Shown: piece after piece, positions 9,905 through 17,559 of the stretch
Layout of the letters: every line of letters starts with the position of its first letter
Position numbering within the stretch: position 1 is the stretch's first letter
Source of the DNA: Blautia hominis
GTDB taxonomy: Bacteria; Bacillota; Clostridia; Lachnospirales; Lachnospiraceae
Length of the DNA: 64,000 nt
NCBI GenBank assembly: GCA_002270465.1
Contig: NQOF01000004.1
Coordinates: 310,001 to 374,000 of the forward strand
Direction: 5' to 3'
Notes under the pieces: model-generated
The model's input: the letters and a program-made list of their open reading frames with translations, nothing else
Told to the model about the DNA's origin: nothing
Database searches by the model: none
Translations under genes and position numbers: made by a program

Positions 9905-10753
9905 TTGATAAAAGGTGGACTACAGGCGTGCTCCGTGACAGATGCATTTTTAAATGATACTTATGGAACATTAAAAAAACTGGCTGACTTTGGATATAAG
10001 TATCTGGAGTCTGCGGGAACCATGTTTACATCAGAACTTAAGGTAGAACTGACTGAACTGAAAAAAATGATGGATGAATTGGGTATCTGCCACCCATCCA
10101 AGCATTTTAATGTGAGTGATGATGTTCACAGAGAAATTGACAGACTTCATATAATAGGAGGGGAATATCTGGCGCTGGCATCCGATTTCTTCAAAAGCAG
10201 AGATGACGTGTTGAAACGCTGTGAGGCGTACAATGAGACCGGAAAGCTCTGCAAGGAAAACGGCATCCGGTACATTTACCACAACCATGCCCATGAGTTC
10301 CAGAAGTTTGAGGGAAGATCCGCGCTGGAGCTTTTAGTGGAGAATACAGACCCGGAATATGTAAATTTTGAGATTGACACCATGTGGGTGTACAGGGGCG
10401 GCGAGGAGCCTGTGGAGATACTGAAGCAGTTTGGAGACAGAGTGAAAATGCTGCACGTGGATGATTTCCATCCCAAGTATATGGAACACAGGAGTTTCTT
10501 TGACGGCCTCCCCCAAAACCCGGTGATAGACGGGGCGTTCATGGGAAAATACAACATTGACGTGGCTACAGATATCGGCACCGGTGTGATGGATATCCAG
10601 TCTGTTCTGGATGCTGCAGCCCGGTACTGTGATGTGGAATACGGATTTATCGAACTGAGCAGCGCCAACAGTGCTTACAGAGAAGATATGATGAAAGCTG
10701 CAGAGTTTGGAATCAAGGCTTTGAAGGAATATAAAGGCGTTGTCTTTGAATGA
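9905..10753 (+). CDS. Sugar phosphate isomerase/epimerase family protein (TTG start)
   Basis: Fourth TIM-barrel protein of the operon, 282 residues. The start is a TTG: AGGAGG at 9892-9897 ends 7 nt before it, and the frame begins at the conserved first strand (GGLQACSV). Motifs are YHNHAHEF, NFEIDTMWV, MLHVDDF and FIELSS, matching the E-D-H-E metal site of the family. The 77-bp gap before it contains no clear terminator. The next gene, another Gfo/Idh/MocA protein, starts 40 bp after it, repeating the TIM-barrel plus oxidoreductase pairing seen just upstream. Confidence 0.88.
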   Translation: MIKGGLQACSVTDAFLNDTYGTLKKLADFGYKYLESAGTMFTSELKVELTELKKMMDELGICHPSKHFNVSDDVHREIDRLHIIGGEYLALASDFFKSRDDVLKRCEAYNETGKLCKENGIRYIYHNHAHEFQKFEGRSALELLVENTDPEYVNFEIDTMWVYRGGEEPVEILKQFGDRVKMLHVDDFHPKYMEHRSFFDGLPQNPVIDGAFMGKYNIDVATDIGTGVMDIQSVLDAAARYCDVEYGFIELSSANSAYREDMMKAAEFGIKALKEYKGVVFE

Positions 10754-10793
10754 TAAGTGACAGACGCATACAGAGAAAGAAGGGAGACTGACA

Positions 10794-11987
10794 ATGGTCG
10801 ATAGAGTAAAAATCGGTGTGATCGGCGCCGGTGGGATCAGTTATACATATCTAAAAAATATGACGGAAACATTTCACATCACAGAGGTGGTTGGGATTGC
10901 TGATGTGGTGGAGGAGAGGAGCAAAAGACGCGCGGAGCAGTTCCACATCCGCCAGATGACAGTGGACGAGATCATGGAGGATCCGGACATTGAGATCGTA
11001 GTGAACCTGACGTATCCCCTGTCTCATTATGAGATCACCAAAAAGGCGCTGGAAGCAGGAAAGCATGTATTTTCGGAAAAAATGATGTCCACAGATTTTG
11101 TCTCGGCAAAGGAGCTTTACGACCTGGCAAAGAAGAAAGGGCTGAGGATCGGACAGGCCCCGGACACTTTCCTGGGAGGCGGTCTTCAGACAGCCAGGAA
11201 TCTGATCGACAAGGGATTGATCGGGGAGCCGGTGAACGCCCAGGCTATGGTGGCAAGGTGCTATAATCTGACCCAGGATGAGAACCATCCTAACCTGCCC
11301 TTTGTGTTCACAGCAGGGGGAAGCCTGCCCTATGATATGGGGTGCTATTACCTCCATGCACTGATCCACCTGCTGGGGCCTGTAGCCAGGGTAAACGGAT
11401 TATCAAAGGCCTTCCATGAGCAGGATATGCAGCGCAATCCAAGAAATCCGGGATACAACAAGCCTTTTGATATGAAATTCCCCACCTCCTTGACCGGAGC
11501 GCTGGACTTTTATAATGGCTGTTATGGCACTTTTACTGCCATCAGTGACAGCCACAGAGAGCAGACTGCCCGGCTGGAGATTTACGGAACGGAAGGGACA
11601 CTGATCCTCCAGGACCCCAACTACTTCTACGGCCCGGTGCTCCTGGCCAGAGGACAGAGGGGTGAGGAGACAGCATCCATGCCTCTGACCCATGGATACG
11701 GACAGTTTACCCCAGAGACGGCTGACATGTCAGGGGAAGAGAGGACCTGGAGAGACAGTTTCCGTGGAATTGGTGTGGCGGACATGGCATGGGCCATCCG
11801 GAATAACAGGGCGCACCGCTGCAGTGCGGAGCTGGGGCTTCATGCCATTGAGATCATTGATGGGATCGGCATAAGCTGTAAAGAGGAGAAAATGTATCAC
11901 ATGACTACAAAACCGGAACAGCCGGCAATGATTCCCCAGGGATTTATTTACGGGACAGCGGCTGAGGCGTGTCTTGATACCTATTAA
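10794..11987 (+). CDS. Gfo/Idh/MocA family oxidoreductase, EKM variant
   Basis: A 397-residue oxidoreductase with N-terminal NAD-binding GVIGAGGIS. The usual EKP motif reads SEKMM: the lysine is kept but the proline is replaced by methionine. The C-terminal domain has LPYDMGCYYLHALIHLLG, with a candidate catalytic His in the DxxxxxxH region. AGGGAG lies upstream of the ATG. It is the last gene before a strong terminator, so it closes the long catabolic operon. It differs enough from the 8676 product that the two probably act on different intermediates or in opposite directions. Confidence 0.87.
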   Translation: MVDRVKIGVIGAGGISYTYLKNMTETFHITEVVGIADVVEERSKRRAEQFHIRQMTVDEIMEDPDIEIVVNLTYPLSHYEITKKALEAGKHVFSEKMMSTDFVSAKELYDLAKKKGLRIGQAPDTFLGGGLQTARNLIDKGLIGEPVNAQAMVARCYNLTQDENHPNLPFVFTAGGSLPYDMGCYYLHALIHLLGPVARVNGLSKAFHEQDMQRNPRNPGYNKPFDMKFPTSLTGALDFYNGCYGTFTAISDSHREQTARLEIYGTEGTLILQDPNYFYGPVLLARGQRGEETASMPLTHGYGQFTPETADMSGEERTWRDSFRGIGVADMAWAIRNNRAHRCSAELGLHAIEIIDGIGISCKEEKMYHMTTKPEQPAMIPQGFIYGTAAEACLDTY

Positions 11988-11999
11988 ACGAGAGAAGAG

Positions 12000-12037
12000 A
12001 AAGAGGCGTGGAACCGGACGGGACCTGCCTCTTTTTA
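12000..12037 (+). terminator. Rho-independent terminator after the first catabolic operon
   Basis: Stem AAAGAGGC (12000-12007) pairs with GCCTCTTT (12027-12034), followed by further T residues. A second short hairpin, GGGCAT-TTTT-ATGCCC (12042-12057), follows before the aldo/keto reductase gene. Confidence 0.75.
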
Positions 12038-12086
12038 AACGGGGCATTTTTATGCCCGGGCATTGGGAAGACAGGAGGAAGATGCA

Positions 12087-13007
12087 ATGAAAACAGTAAA
12101 ACTGGGAAATAGCGGGATATCTATACCGGTGATCGCATCAGGCTGTATGCGCCTAAATGGTCTTGACCATAAACAGGCAGCAGTTTATCTGCATAAATGT
12201 CTTGATCTGGGTATCCATTTTTTTGACCATTCAGATATCTATGGCGGCGGGTCCTGCGAGGAGATCTTTGCCAAGGCGCTGCCGCTGACAGCATCCGTCA
12301 GAGAAAAGATCATGATCCAGTCAAAATGCGGAATACGTCCCAATATTGGGTATGATTTTTCAAAGGATCATATCCTGTCATCTGTGGATGGTATTTTAAA
12401 GAGACTGGGTACGGAATATCTGGATGTACTTTTGCTTCACCGTCCGGATGCGCTGATGGAACCGGAGGAAATAGCAGAGGCCTTTGATGAGCTGGAAAAG
12501 GCGGGAAAAGTAAGATACTTTGGTGTATCAAACCACAGGACATCCCAGATATGTCTGCTGAAAAAATGTGTCAGACAGGCTCTTGTGGTGAACCAGCTTC
12601 AGTTCAGCATTACATTTTCCGGTATGATCACAGAGGGGATGGAAGTAAATATGGATACCCGGGGTGCTGCAGACAGAGATGGAGGGATCCTGGATCACTG
12701 CAGACTGAATGACATTACCATACAGGCCTGGTCGCCTTTTCAGGCTGGCAGCGGACCGGGAAGCTTTATCGGAAATGAGGAGTACGGGGAACTGAACCGG
12801 GTACTGAGGGAGACAGGGGAGAGGTACGGAGTCAGCGAAACTGCCATAGCGGCTGCCTGGATTTTGAGACACCCGGCCTGTATGCAGGTATTAGCAGGAA
12901 CTACGAACCCAGACAGACTGGAGGAAATCGCCAAAGGTGCGGATATTGTGCTGTCAAGGGAGGAATGGTACAGGCTATATCTGGCAGCAGGCCACAGACT
13001 GCCATAG
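12087..13007 (+). CDS. Aldo/keto reductase (YdhF-like)
   Basis: A 306-residue (beta/alpha)8 NADPH-dependent reductase. The catalytic tetrad is visible: Asp and Tyr in HFFDHSDIYGG, Lys in MIQSKCG and His in LLLHRPD. The segment GKVRYFGVSNH matches the family signature. The frame is open from a TTG at 12063, but the ATG at 12087 is chosen because AGGAGG at 12073-12078 ends 8 nt before it. The protein reduces aldehydes or ketones in the cytoplasm, substrate unknown. It lies behind a terminator, so it is probably transcribed separately from the upstream operon; a role in keto-sugar reduction is only an inference. Confidence 0.88.
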   Translation: MKTVKLGNSGISIPVIASGCMRLNGLDHKQAAVYLHKCLDLGIHFFDHSDIYGGGSCEEIFAKALPLTASVREKIMIQSKCGIRPNIGYDFSKDHILSSVDGILKRLGTEYLDVLLLHRPDALMEPEEIAEAFDELEKAGKVRYFGVSNHRTSQICLLKKCVRQALVVNQLQFSITFSGMITEGMEVNMDTRGAADRDGGILDHCRLNDITIQAWSPFQAGSGPGSFIGNEEYGELNRVLRETGERYGVSETAIAAAWILRHPACMQVLAGTTNPDRLEEIAKGADIVLSREEWYRLYLAAGHRLP

Positions 13008-13062
13008 TGTATCTGTCTGCGGCCGCTTTCCGATCACAACGCAGCGATTGGGCGAAAGTGAT

Positions 13063-13091
13063 TTGACACCCTATCCTTCGTGTGCTAATAT
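13063..13091 (+). promoter_or_regulatory. SigA promoter of the cobalamin riboswitch transcript
   Basis: A perfect -35 box TTGACA (13063-13068), a 17-nt spacer and a -10 box TAATAT (13086-13091). It sits directly upstream of the riboswitch aptamer. Confidence 0.65.
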
Positions 13092-13099
13092 GAAATTAG

Positions 13100-13240
13100 T
13101 TCAAGCAGCAGTCAGGACGCAGATGACGCTGCGAAATAAAATAACGAAATCTGCCGTAAGGGGAATCAGGTGTGAATCCTGAGCGATGTGGTCACTGTAA
13201 TTAGGAGCAATGTCCTATAAGCCAGAATACCTTGCGCCGG
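13100..13240 (+). promoter_or_regulatory. Cobalamin riboswitch (short form)
   Basis: Core features of the cobalamin aptamer are readable in order: AAGGGGAATCAGGTG and GAATCCTGAGC (around 13158-13185), CACTGTAA (13193-13200), a short hairpin TAGGA-TCCTA, and the B12-box-like GCCAGAATACC (13221-13231). The distance between CACTGTAA and the closing box is short, so the large peripheral P8-P12 arm seen in long forms is absent. Outer boundaries are approximate. It is followed by a terminator (13307-13342) and two transport-related genes, so it probably works by ligand-dependent transcription termination. Confidence 0.85.
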
Positions 13241-13306
13241 ATGGAATGAAGCTTCCGTACAAAGCCATGCATTCCGGACTCTCTATAAGCACATATATAG
13301 ATTCGG

Positions 13307-13342
13307 AAACAGGTCAGCAGACGAAAGCCGGCCTGTTTTTTA
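13307..13342 (+). terminator. Riboswitch expression-platform terminator
   Basis: AAACAGGTC (13307-13315) pairs with GGCCTGTT (13330-13337), including one G-U pair, followed by a run of T. It lies between the cobalamin aptamer and the DUF4430 gene, where a riboswitch-controlled terminator is expected. Confidence 0.75.
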
Positions 13343-13410
13343 TTGTGAAACTCGCTTCGGTGCGGAAATCCCGAAACCGGGAATTATTTTTACAAAGGAA
13401 GGAGTAGGAC

Positions 13411-13815
13411 ATGAAGGAGAAAAGCAGCAATAAAAAAGTGATCATAGGAGCAGCCGCGCTTGTCTTGGTATGCGTAGCTCTGCTCCTGGTTTACAAGAAC
13501 TTTATGCCGAAAGGTACAGAGGGTGCAAAGACGATCACCGTAAAAGTAGTACATGGGGACAGCAGTGAAAAAGATTTTGAGTATAAGACCGACGAGGCAT
13601 ATTTAGGAGCTGTGATCCAGGACAACAAGCTGGTGGAAGGGGAAGAAGGAGAGTACGGGCTTTTCATGACCTCCGTGGACGGCGAGAAAGCAGATGAATC
13701 CAAACAGCAGTGGTGGTGTCTTACAAAAGGCGGGGAACAGGTGAATACATCGGCAGATCAGACGCCCATAGAGGACGGGGACACTTTTGAACTGACCTTA
13801 ACTGAAGGTTATTGA
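13411..13815 (+). CDS. Membrane-anchored DUF4430 protein, likely corrinoid capture
   Basis: A 134-residue protein with an N-terminal membrane anchor at about residues 10-28 (no lipobox cysteine) and an extracellular DUF4430 domain. The domain shows the family pattern QWWCLTKGGEQVNTSA...IEDGDTFELTLTEGY. DUF4430 resembles the C-terminal beta domain of transcobalamin/intrinsic factor, which contacts cobalamin. AAGGAAGGAG precedes the ATG. The upstream cobalamin riboswitch and the downstream S component suggest it captures a corrinoid and passes it to the membrane transporter; this is inference from context. Confidence 0.8.
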   Translation: MKEKSSNKKVIIGAAALVLVCVALLLVYKNFMPKGTEGAKTITVKVVHGDSSEKDFEYKTDEAYLGAVIQDNKLVEGEEGEYGLFMTSVDGEKADESKQQWWCLTKGGEQVNTSADQTPIEDGDTFELTLTEGY

Positions 13816-13836
13816 TTGAAAGGATGCGAGGTACCA

Positions 13837-14352
13837 ATGAAAACAAGGTCTCTGGTTATTATGGCAATGCTGACAGCCATATTGTTCGCAGGCCAGGTGT
13901 GTATGGCTGCGCTTCCCAATATTGAAATCGTCACATTGCTGGTGATCCTGTATACACAGGTGTACAGGAAAAGGGTTTTCTTTATTATTTATGCATTTGC
14001 GCTGCTGGAAGGTGTTTTTTACGGCTTTGGCATCTGGTGGTTCAACTATCTGTACATCTGGAGCATCCTGGCTTTGATCGTGATGTTTGTACGCAGTGAG
14101 TCTCCGGTTGTGTGGAGCATTATATCCGGTGCGTATGGGCTGGCATTTGGCCTTTTGTGTTCCCTGCCGTATTTCGTGTCAGGCGGCTTAGGCGGAGGCA
14201 TGGCTTACTGGGTATCGGGCATGTACCTTGACGTGGTGCACTGTGTGGCCAATGTGATCATATGCCTGGCATTATATAAACCGCTGCACTTTATTTTAAG
14301 GAAGCTTGAGCATGTGCCGGCAAATGTATCAGCAGGCGCGCAGATGAGATAG
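13837..14352 (+). CDS. ECF transporter S component, predicted corrinoid-specific
   Basis: A 171-residue very hydrophobic protein with about five or six membrane helices, the size and character of an ECF-type substrate-binding (S) component. The ATG at 13837 is favoured over an in-frame TTG at 13816 because GAGG at 13827-13830 is well placed before it. It follows the DUF4430 gene by 21 bp and shares its cobalamin riboswitch. S components recruit a shared EcfA/A'/T module encoded elsewhere. Cobalamin or a precursor is the likeliest cargo, judged by regulation rather than by any motif. Confidence 0.82.
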   Translation: MKTRSLVIMAMLTAILFAGQVCMAALPNIEIVTLLVILYTQVYRKRVFFIIYAFALLEGVFYGFGIWWFNYLYIWSILALIVMFVRSESPVVWSIISGAYGLAFGLLCSLPYFVSGGLGGGMAYWVSGMYLDVVHCVANVIICLALYKPLHFILRKLEHVPANVSAGAQMR

Positions 14353-14368
14353 GAAATGAAAAACGGAA

Positions 14369-14421
14369 ACAGGATGTACCCTCCACTTTTTTGGTGGATA
14401 TGGAGACATCCTGTTTTTTTT
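14369..14421 (+). terminator. Terminator after the riboswitch-controlled genes
   Basis: ACAGGATGT (14369-14377) pairs with ACATCCTGT (14406-14414), with an inner CCTCCAC/GTGG stem and an eight-base T run. Confidence 0.88.
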
Positions 14422-14491
14422 ATCACGAAGAATATGAAAAGCGTCCTCTGCGGATACTAAAAAAATCAGATATCTGCAAAGGAGGCAAAAT

Positions 14492-15721
14492 ATGCTTATT
14501 ATAAACGGGAAAATACTGACAATGACCGGAAAACCGGTGGAATGCGGATATGTACGGACAGAGGGAAAAGTTATCACAGAGGTGGGAACCATGTCTGCTC
14601 TGGATAAAAGACATAAGGGAGAAGAGGTCCTGGACGTAGACGGCGCCTGGGTAATGCCCGGACTGATCGAGGCTCACGCCCACATTGGGATCTCTGAGGA
14701 AAAGTGGGGTGCCATAGGGGATGACTGCAATGAGCAGACAGACCCCGTGACTCCGGCTCTGCGCGCTGTGGATGCGGTAAATGCCATGGACCCGGCCTTT
14801 CATGACGCCATCAAAGCAGGTATCACCTCTGTCATGACCGGACCGGGCAGTGCCAATGTAGTGGGCGGACAGTTTGTGTTTATGAAAACACAGGGCAGAT
14901 GTGTGGACAATATGACAGTCCTTTTTCCGGCAGCCATGAAGGCGGCATTGGGGGAAAATCCCAAGACCATTTACGGTGACCAGGGAAAATGTCCGGCTAC
15001 CAGAATGGGGGCAGCAGCATTGCTCCGCAGGACATTGCAGGAAGCCGTACAATACCGGAAAGATAAAGAGAGGGGCAGGCTGGACAGGGAAGATTTTGAT
15101 AAGGAGCCATGGATGCCTGTGCTCCAGCGGGTGATTCCTATGAAGGTACATGCACACCGGGCAGATGATATACTGACAGCTATCCGTATAGCAAAAGAAT
15201 TCAATATAGATATAACGATAGACCACGGTACAGAGGCACATTTGGTGGTGGATGAGGTAAAAGCGTCGGGATTCCCGGTGATCGTAGGGACTGATCTGAC
15301 CTCACGCTCAAAACTGGAAGTACAGAACATGAATTTTAAGACCAATAAGATCCTGGCTGAGGCAGGGGTGCTCATTGCGGTGACCACAGACCATCCGGTG
15401 GCACTGATCCAATATCTCCCCCTGTGTGCCGGGCTGGCTGTGAAGGAAGGACTCCCCATGGAGGAGGGACTGAAAGCGATTACCATAAATCCGGCAAAAA
15501 TATGCCGTGTGGATCAGAGAGTGGGCACCCTGGAAGCCGGTAAGGATGCTGATATTGCCATTTTCACAGGAAACCCCATGGAAGTTTTCACCAAAACGCT
15601 CTATACCATTATTGATGGGCAGATTATATATAACGGTATGAAGGACGATGATGAATTTACACTTCCCCCGGTAAGCGCAGGAAACGATATTCCCAAAGCC
15701 GTACATGCAGAGAATGAGTAG
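14492..15721 (+). CDS. Amidohydrolase family protein (imidazolonepropionase-like)
   Basis: A 409-residue metal-dependent hydrolase. The family HxH motif is His62/His64 in IEAHAHIG; other metal or catalytic positions are suggested by VHAHRADD, TIDHGTEAH and the Asp in VTTDHPVAL. The C-terminal beta-sandwich segment (GKDADIAIFTGNP) completes the composite site typical of imidazolonepropionase/dihydroorotase-like enzymes. AAAGGAGG precedes the ATG. It hydrolyses a C-N or similar bond in the cytoplasm, substrate unknown. It lies 92 bp before a flavoprotein gene with no clear terminator between them, so the two may be cotranscribed. Confidence 0.88.
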   Translation: MLIINGKILTMTGKPVECGYVRTEGKVITEVGTMSALDKRHKGEEVLDVDGAWVMPGLIEAHAHIGISEEKWGAIGDDCNEQTDPVTPALRAVDAVNAMDPAFHDAIKAGITSVMTGPGSANVVGGQFVFMKTQGRCVDNMTVLFPAAMKAALGENPKTIYGDQGKCPATRMGAAALLRRTLQEAVQYRKDKERGRLDREDFDKEPWMPVLQRVIPMKVHAHRADDILTAIRIAKEFNIDITIDHGTEAHLVVDEVKASGFPVIVGTDLTSRSKLEVQNMNFKTNKILAEAGVLIAVTTDHPVALIQYLPLCAGLAVKEGLPMEEGLKAITINPAKICRVDQRVGTLEAGKDADIAIFTGNPMEVFTKTLYTIIDGQIIYNGMKDDDEFTLPPVSAGNDIPKAVHAENE

Positions 15722-15812
15722 AATTATGCAGGCCGCTGTGGTAAGATGAAGTTATAAACCACGGGCCGCAGGTTCTGCCTGCAGGGCCGCAGGTACAAAG
15801 GAGGATGTAAGT

Positions 15813-17204
15813 GTGGCAAGATACAAATGCAGTGTGTGCGGGTATATTTTTGAAGAGACAGAAAGCAAAAAGTTTGAAGATCTAAAGCAGTGTCCTGTAT
15901 GCAAACAGCCGGCGTCCGTATTTGAGCGTATTGAGGAGGAAACGGAGGCGCAGGCACCGGAAGATATCGAAGAAGAGAATTCCCTTGATTATCCAGCAGA
16001 ATATGTGCGCCGTGATCCCTCCTGCCGCTATATGGCAGAGATCCACCGGATGGCAGTCACAGGTAAACCGATTATTGAGGCCATGGGTACACAGATGAAG
16101 ATGCCGTGCTGGGATGAGATCCTGATATTGGGCGCCCAGCTGAATCCCCCGCCTCTTATGGAGCACGAACCGGTGAGTACCACTACCGTGATCGGAAAAC
16201 ATGCCAAAAAACCAATGGTTCTGGACATGCCGGTCTACATCTCCCATATGTCATTCGGAGCCATGTCAAAGGAGATGAAGACAGCCTTGGCAAAAGGCAG
16301 CGCCATGGCCAAGACTGCCATGTGCAGCGGTGAGGGAGGTATCCTGCCGGAGGAAAAAGCGGCTGCATACAAGTACATATTTGAATATGTTCCAAATCGT
16401 TACAGTGTCACACCTGAAAATCTCTCCACAGCGGATGCCATTGAAATAAAGATCGGACAGGGCACAAAGCCGGGAATGGGCGGTCACCTGCCGGGAGAGA
16501 AAGTGACACCTGAGATCGCGGCCATCAGAAACAAACCTCTAGGCAGGGATGTGATCAGTCCATCTAAATTTCCTGATGTGAATTCAAAGGAAGATTTAAG
16601 AGAACTGGTAGACCAGTTAAGGATGGCTTCCGGCGGACGTCCCATAGGGATAAAAATTGCGGCGGGCAGGATTGAGAAGGATTTAGAGTACTGTGTGTTC
16701 GCGGCGCCTGACTTTATAACAATTGACGGGCGGGGCGGCGCCACAGGAGCCAGCCCCAAACTGGTCCGGGATTCTACCAGCGTACCCACTATTTATGCCC
16801 TCCACAGAGCCAGAAAATATCTGGACAGCGTGGGAGCAGAGATTGACCTTGTGATCACAGGGGGTCTGCGCGTCTCTTCGGACTTTGCCAAGGCCATTGC
16901 CATGGGAGCGGATGCGGTTGCGGTTGCATCGGCAGCTCTTATTGCAGCTGCGTGCCAGCAGTACCGCATTTGCGGATCCGGCCAGTGTCCCGTTGGTGCA
17001 GCCACACAGGATCCGGAGCTGAGGGAACGTTTGAAAGTGGATGCAGCAGCAAAAAGGACTGCCAATTTCCTGAACTGCAGCAAGGAGGAACTGAAAACCT
17101 TTGCAAGGATCACAGGGCATAAAGACGTGCATGATATGCAGGTGGATGATCTATGTACCATCAGCCGGGAGATATCAGAATTTACCTATATCCCTCATGC
17201 ATGA
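15813..17204 (+). CDS. Rubredoxin-glutamate synthase-like FMN protein
   Basis: A 463-residue fusion. Residues 1-40 form a rubredoxin-type iron site (YKCSVCGYIF and QCPVCKQP); the remainder is the FMN-binding central domain of glutamate synthase (GltB2-like), with SHMSFGAMS, GEGGILPEE, GRGGATGASP and the cysteine cluster CRICGSGQCPVG that can hold an Fe-S cluster. No amidotransferase domain is present, so it is not a complete GOGAT. The GTG at 15813 is the start, with AGGAGG at 15799-15804. Such proteins are widespread in Clostridia; the physiological reaction is uncertain. Confidence 0.87.
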   Translation: MARYKCSVCGYIFEETESKKFEDLKQCPVCKQPASVFERIEEETEAQAPEDIEEENSLDYPAEYVRRDPSCRYMAEIHRMAVTGKPIIEAMGTQMKMPCWDEILILGAQLNPPPLMEHEPVSTTTVIGKHAKKPMVLDMPVYISHMSFGAMSKEMKTALAKGSAMAKTAMCSGEGGILPEEKAAAYKYIFEYVPNRYSVTPENLSTADAIEIKIGQGTKPGMGGHLPGEKVTPEIAAIRNKPLGRDVISPSKFPDVNSKEDLRELVDQLRMASGGRPIGIKIAAGRIEKDLEYCVFAAPDFITIDGRGGATGASPKLVRDSTSVPTIYALHRARKYLDSVGAEIDLVITGGLRVSSDFAKAIAMGADAVAVASAALIAAACQQYRICGSGQCPVGAATQDPELRERLKVDAAAKRTANFLNCSKEELKTFARITGHKDVHDMQVDDLCTISREISEFTYIPHA

Positions 17205-17332
17205 TATGCCCTCTGAAGTCTTTCGGAAAATCATAACATTTTTTGAGGGAAGGGCGCAGGGAAAATATAGTAAGTATAACAATAAAGAACATACATAGGT
17301 ACTGGTGATTATGTGTTTTAAATCATCCGTAT

Positions 17333-17390
17333 CAAGACCTTAATGGGAGAAAGCAGGAAACCAAGACTTTAATGGGAGAAAGCAGGAAAC
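17333..17390 (+). repeat. Tandem 29-bp repeat overlapping terminator 5' arm
   Basis: Two adjacent copies, 17333-17361 and 17362-17390, differ at a single base. Each ends in GGGAGAAAGCAGGAAAC and carries the 5' arm of the following terminator, so either copy could pair with the single 3' arm at 17395-17404. Confidence 0.85.
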
Positions 17391-17407
17391 TGCATTCTCC
17401 CATTTTT
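17371..17407 (+). terminator. Terminator after the flavoprotein gene
   Basis: AATGGGAGAA (17371-17380) pairs with TTCTCCCATT (17395-17404). An inner GCAG-GAAA-CTGC stem has a GNRA loop, and a short T run follows. Confidence 0.8.
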
Positions 17408-17475
17408 GCGCACACCCGAGAAGTATGGACAGTAACACACTGCAAAAGCAGTAAATAGTTCCAGGATTATTAGGA

Positions 17476-17505
17476 TTGTAAATCGCATTGGTTTGGTTAT
17501 ATAAT
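17476..17505 (+). promoter_or_regulatory. Promoter of the kinase-regulator pair
   Basis: -35 TTGTAA (17476-17481), 18-nt spacer and perfect -10 TATAAT (17500-17505), 55 bp before the kinase ATG. Confidence 0.6.
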
Positions 17506-17559
17506 TCATATAACATCGAAAAATGTCGAAATAGAGCGGAAAAGAACCGGGGGGATCAT

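Larger units (their letters stand above)
17205..17475. other. Intergenic stretch with duplicated terminator arm
   Basis: The gap of about 355 bp up to the kinase start holds a tandem 29-bp duplication, a terminator made from the second copy, an isolated ACAGTAAC motif near 17429, and the kinase promoter at its right end. No supported ORF is present. Confidence 0.6.

Noticed and set aside
15813-17204. Glutamate synthase large subunit
   Set aside because: It lacks the amidotransferase and GXGXG domains; only the FMN/Fe-S central domain with an N-terminal rubredoxin is present.
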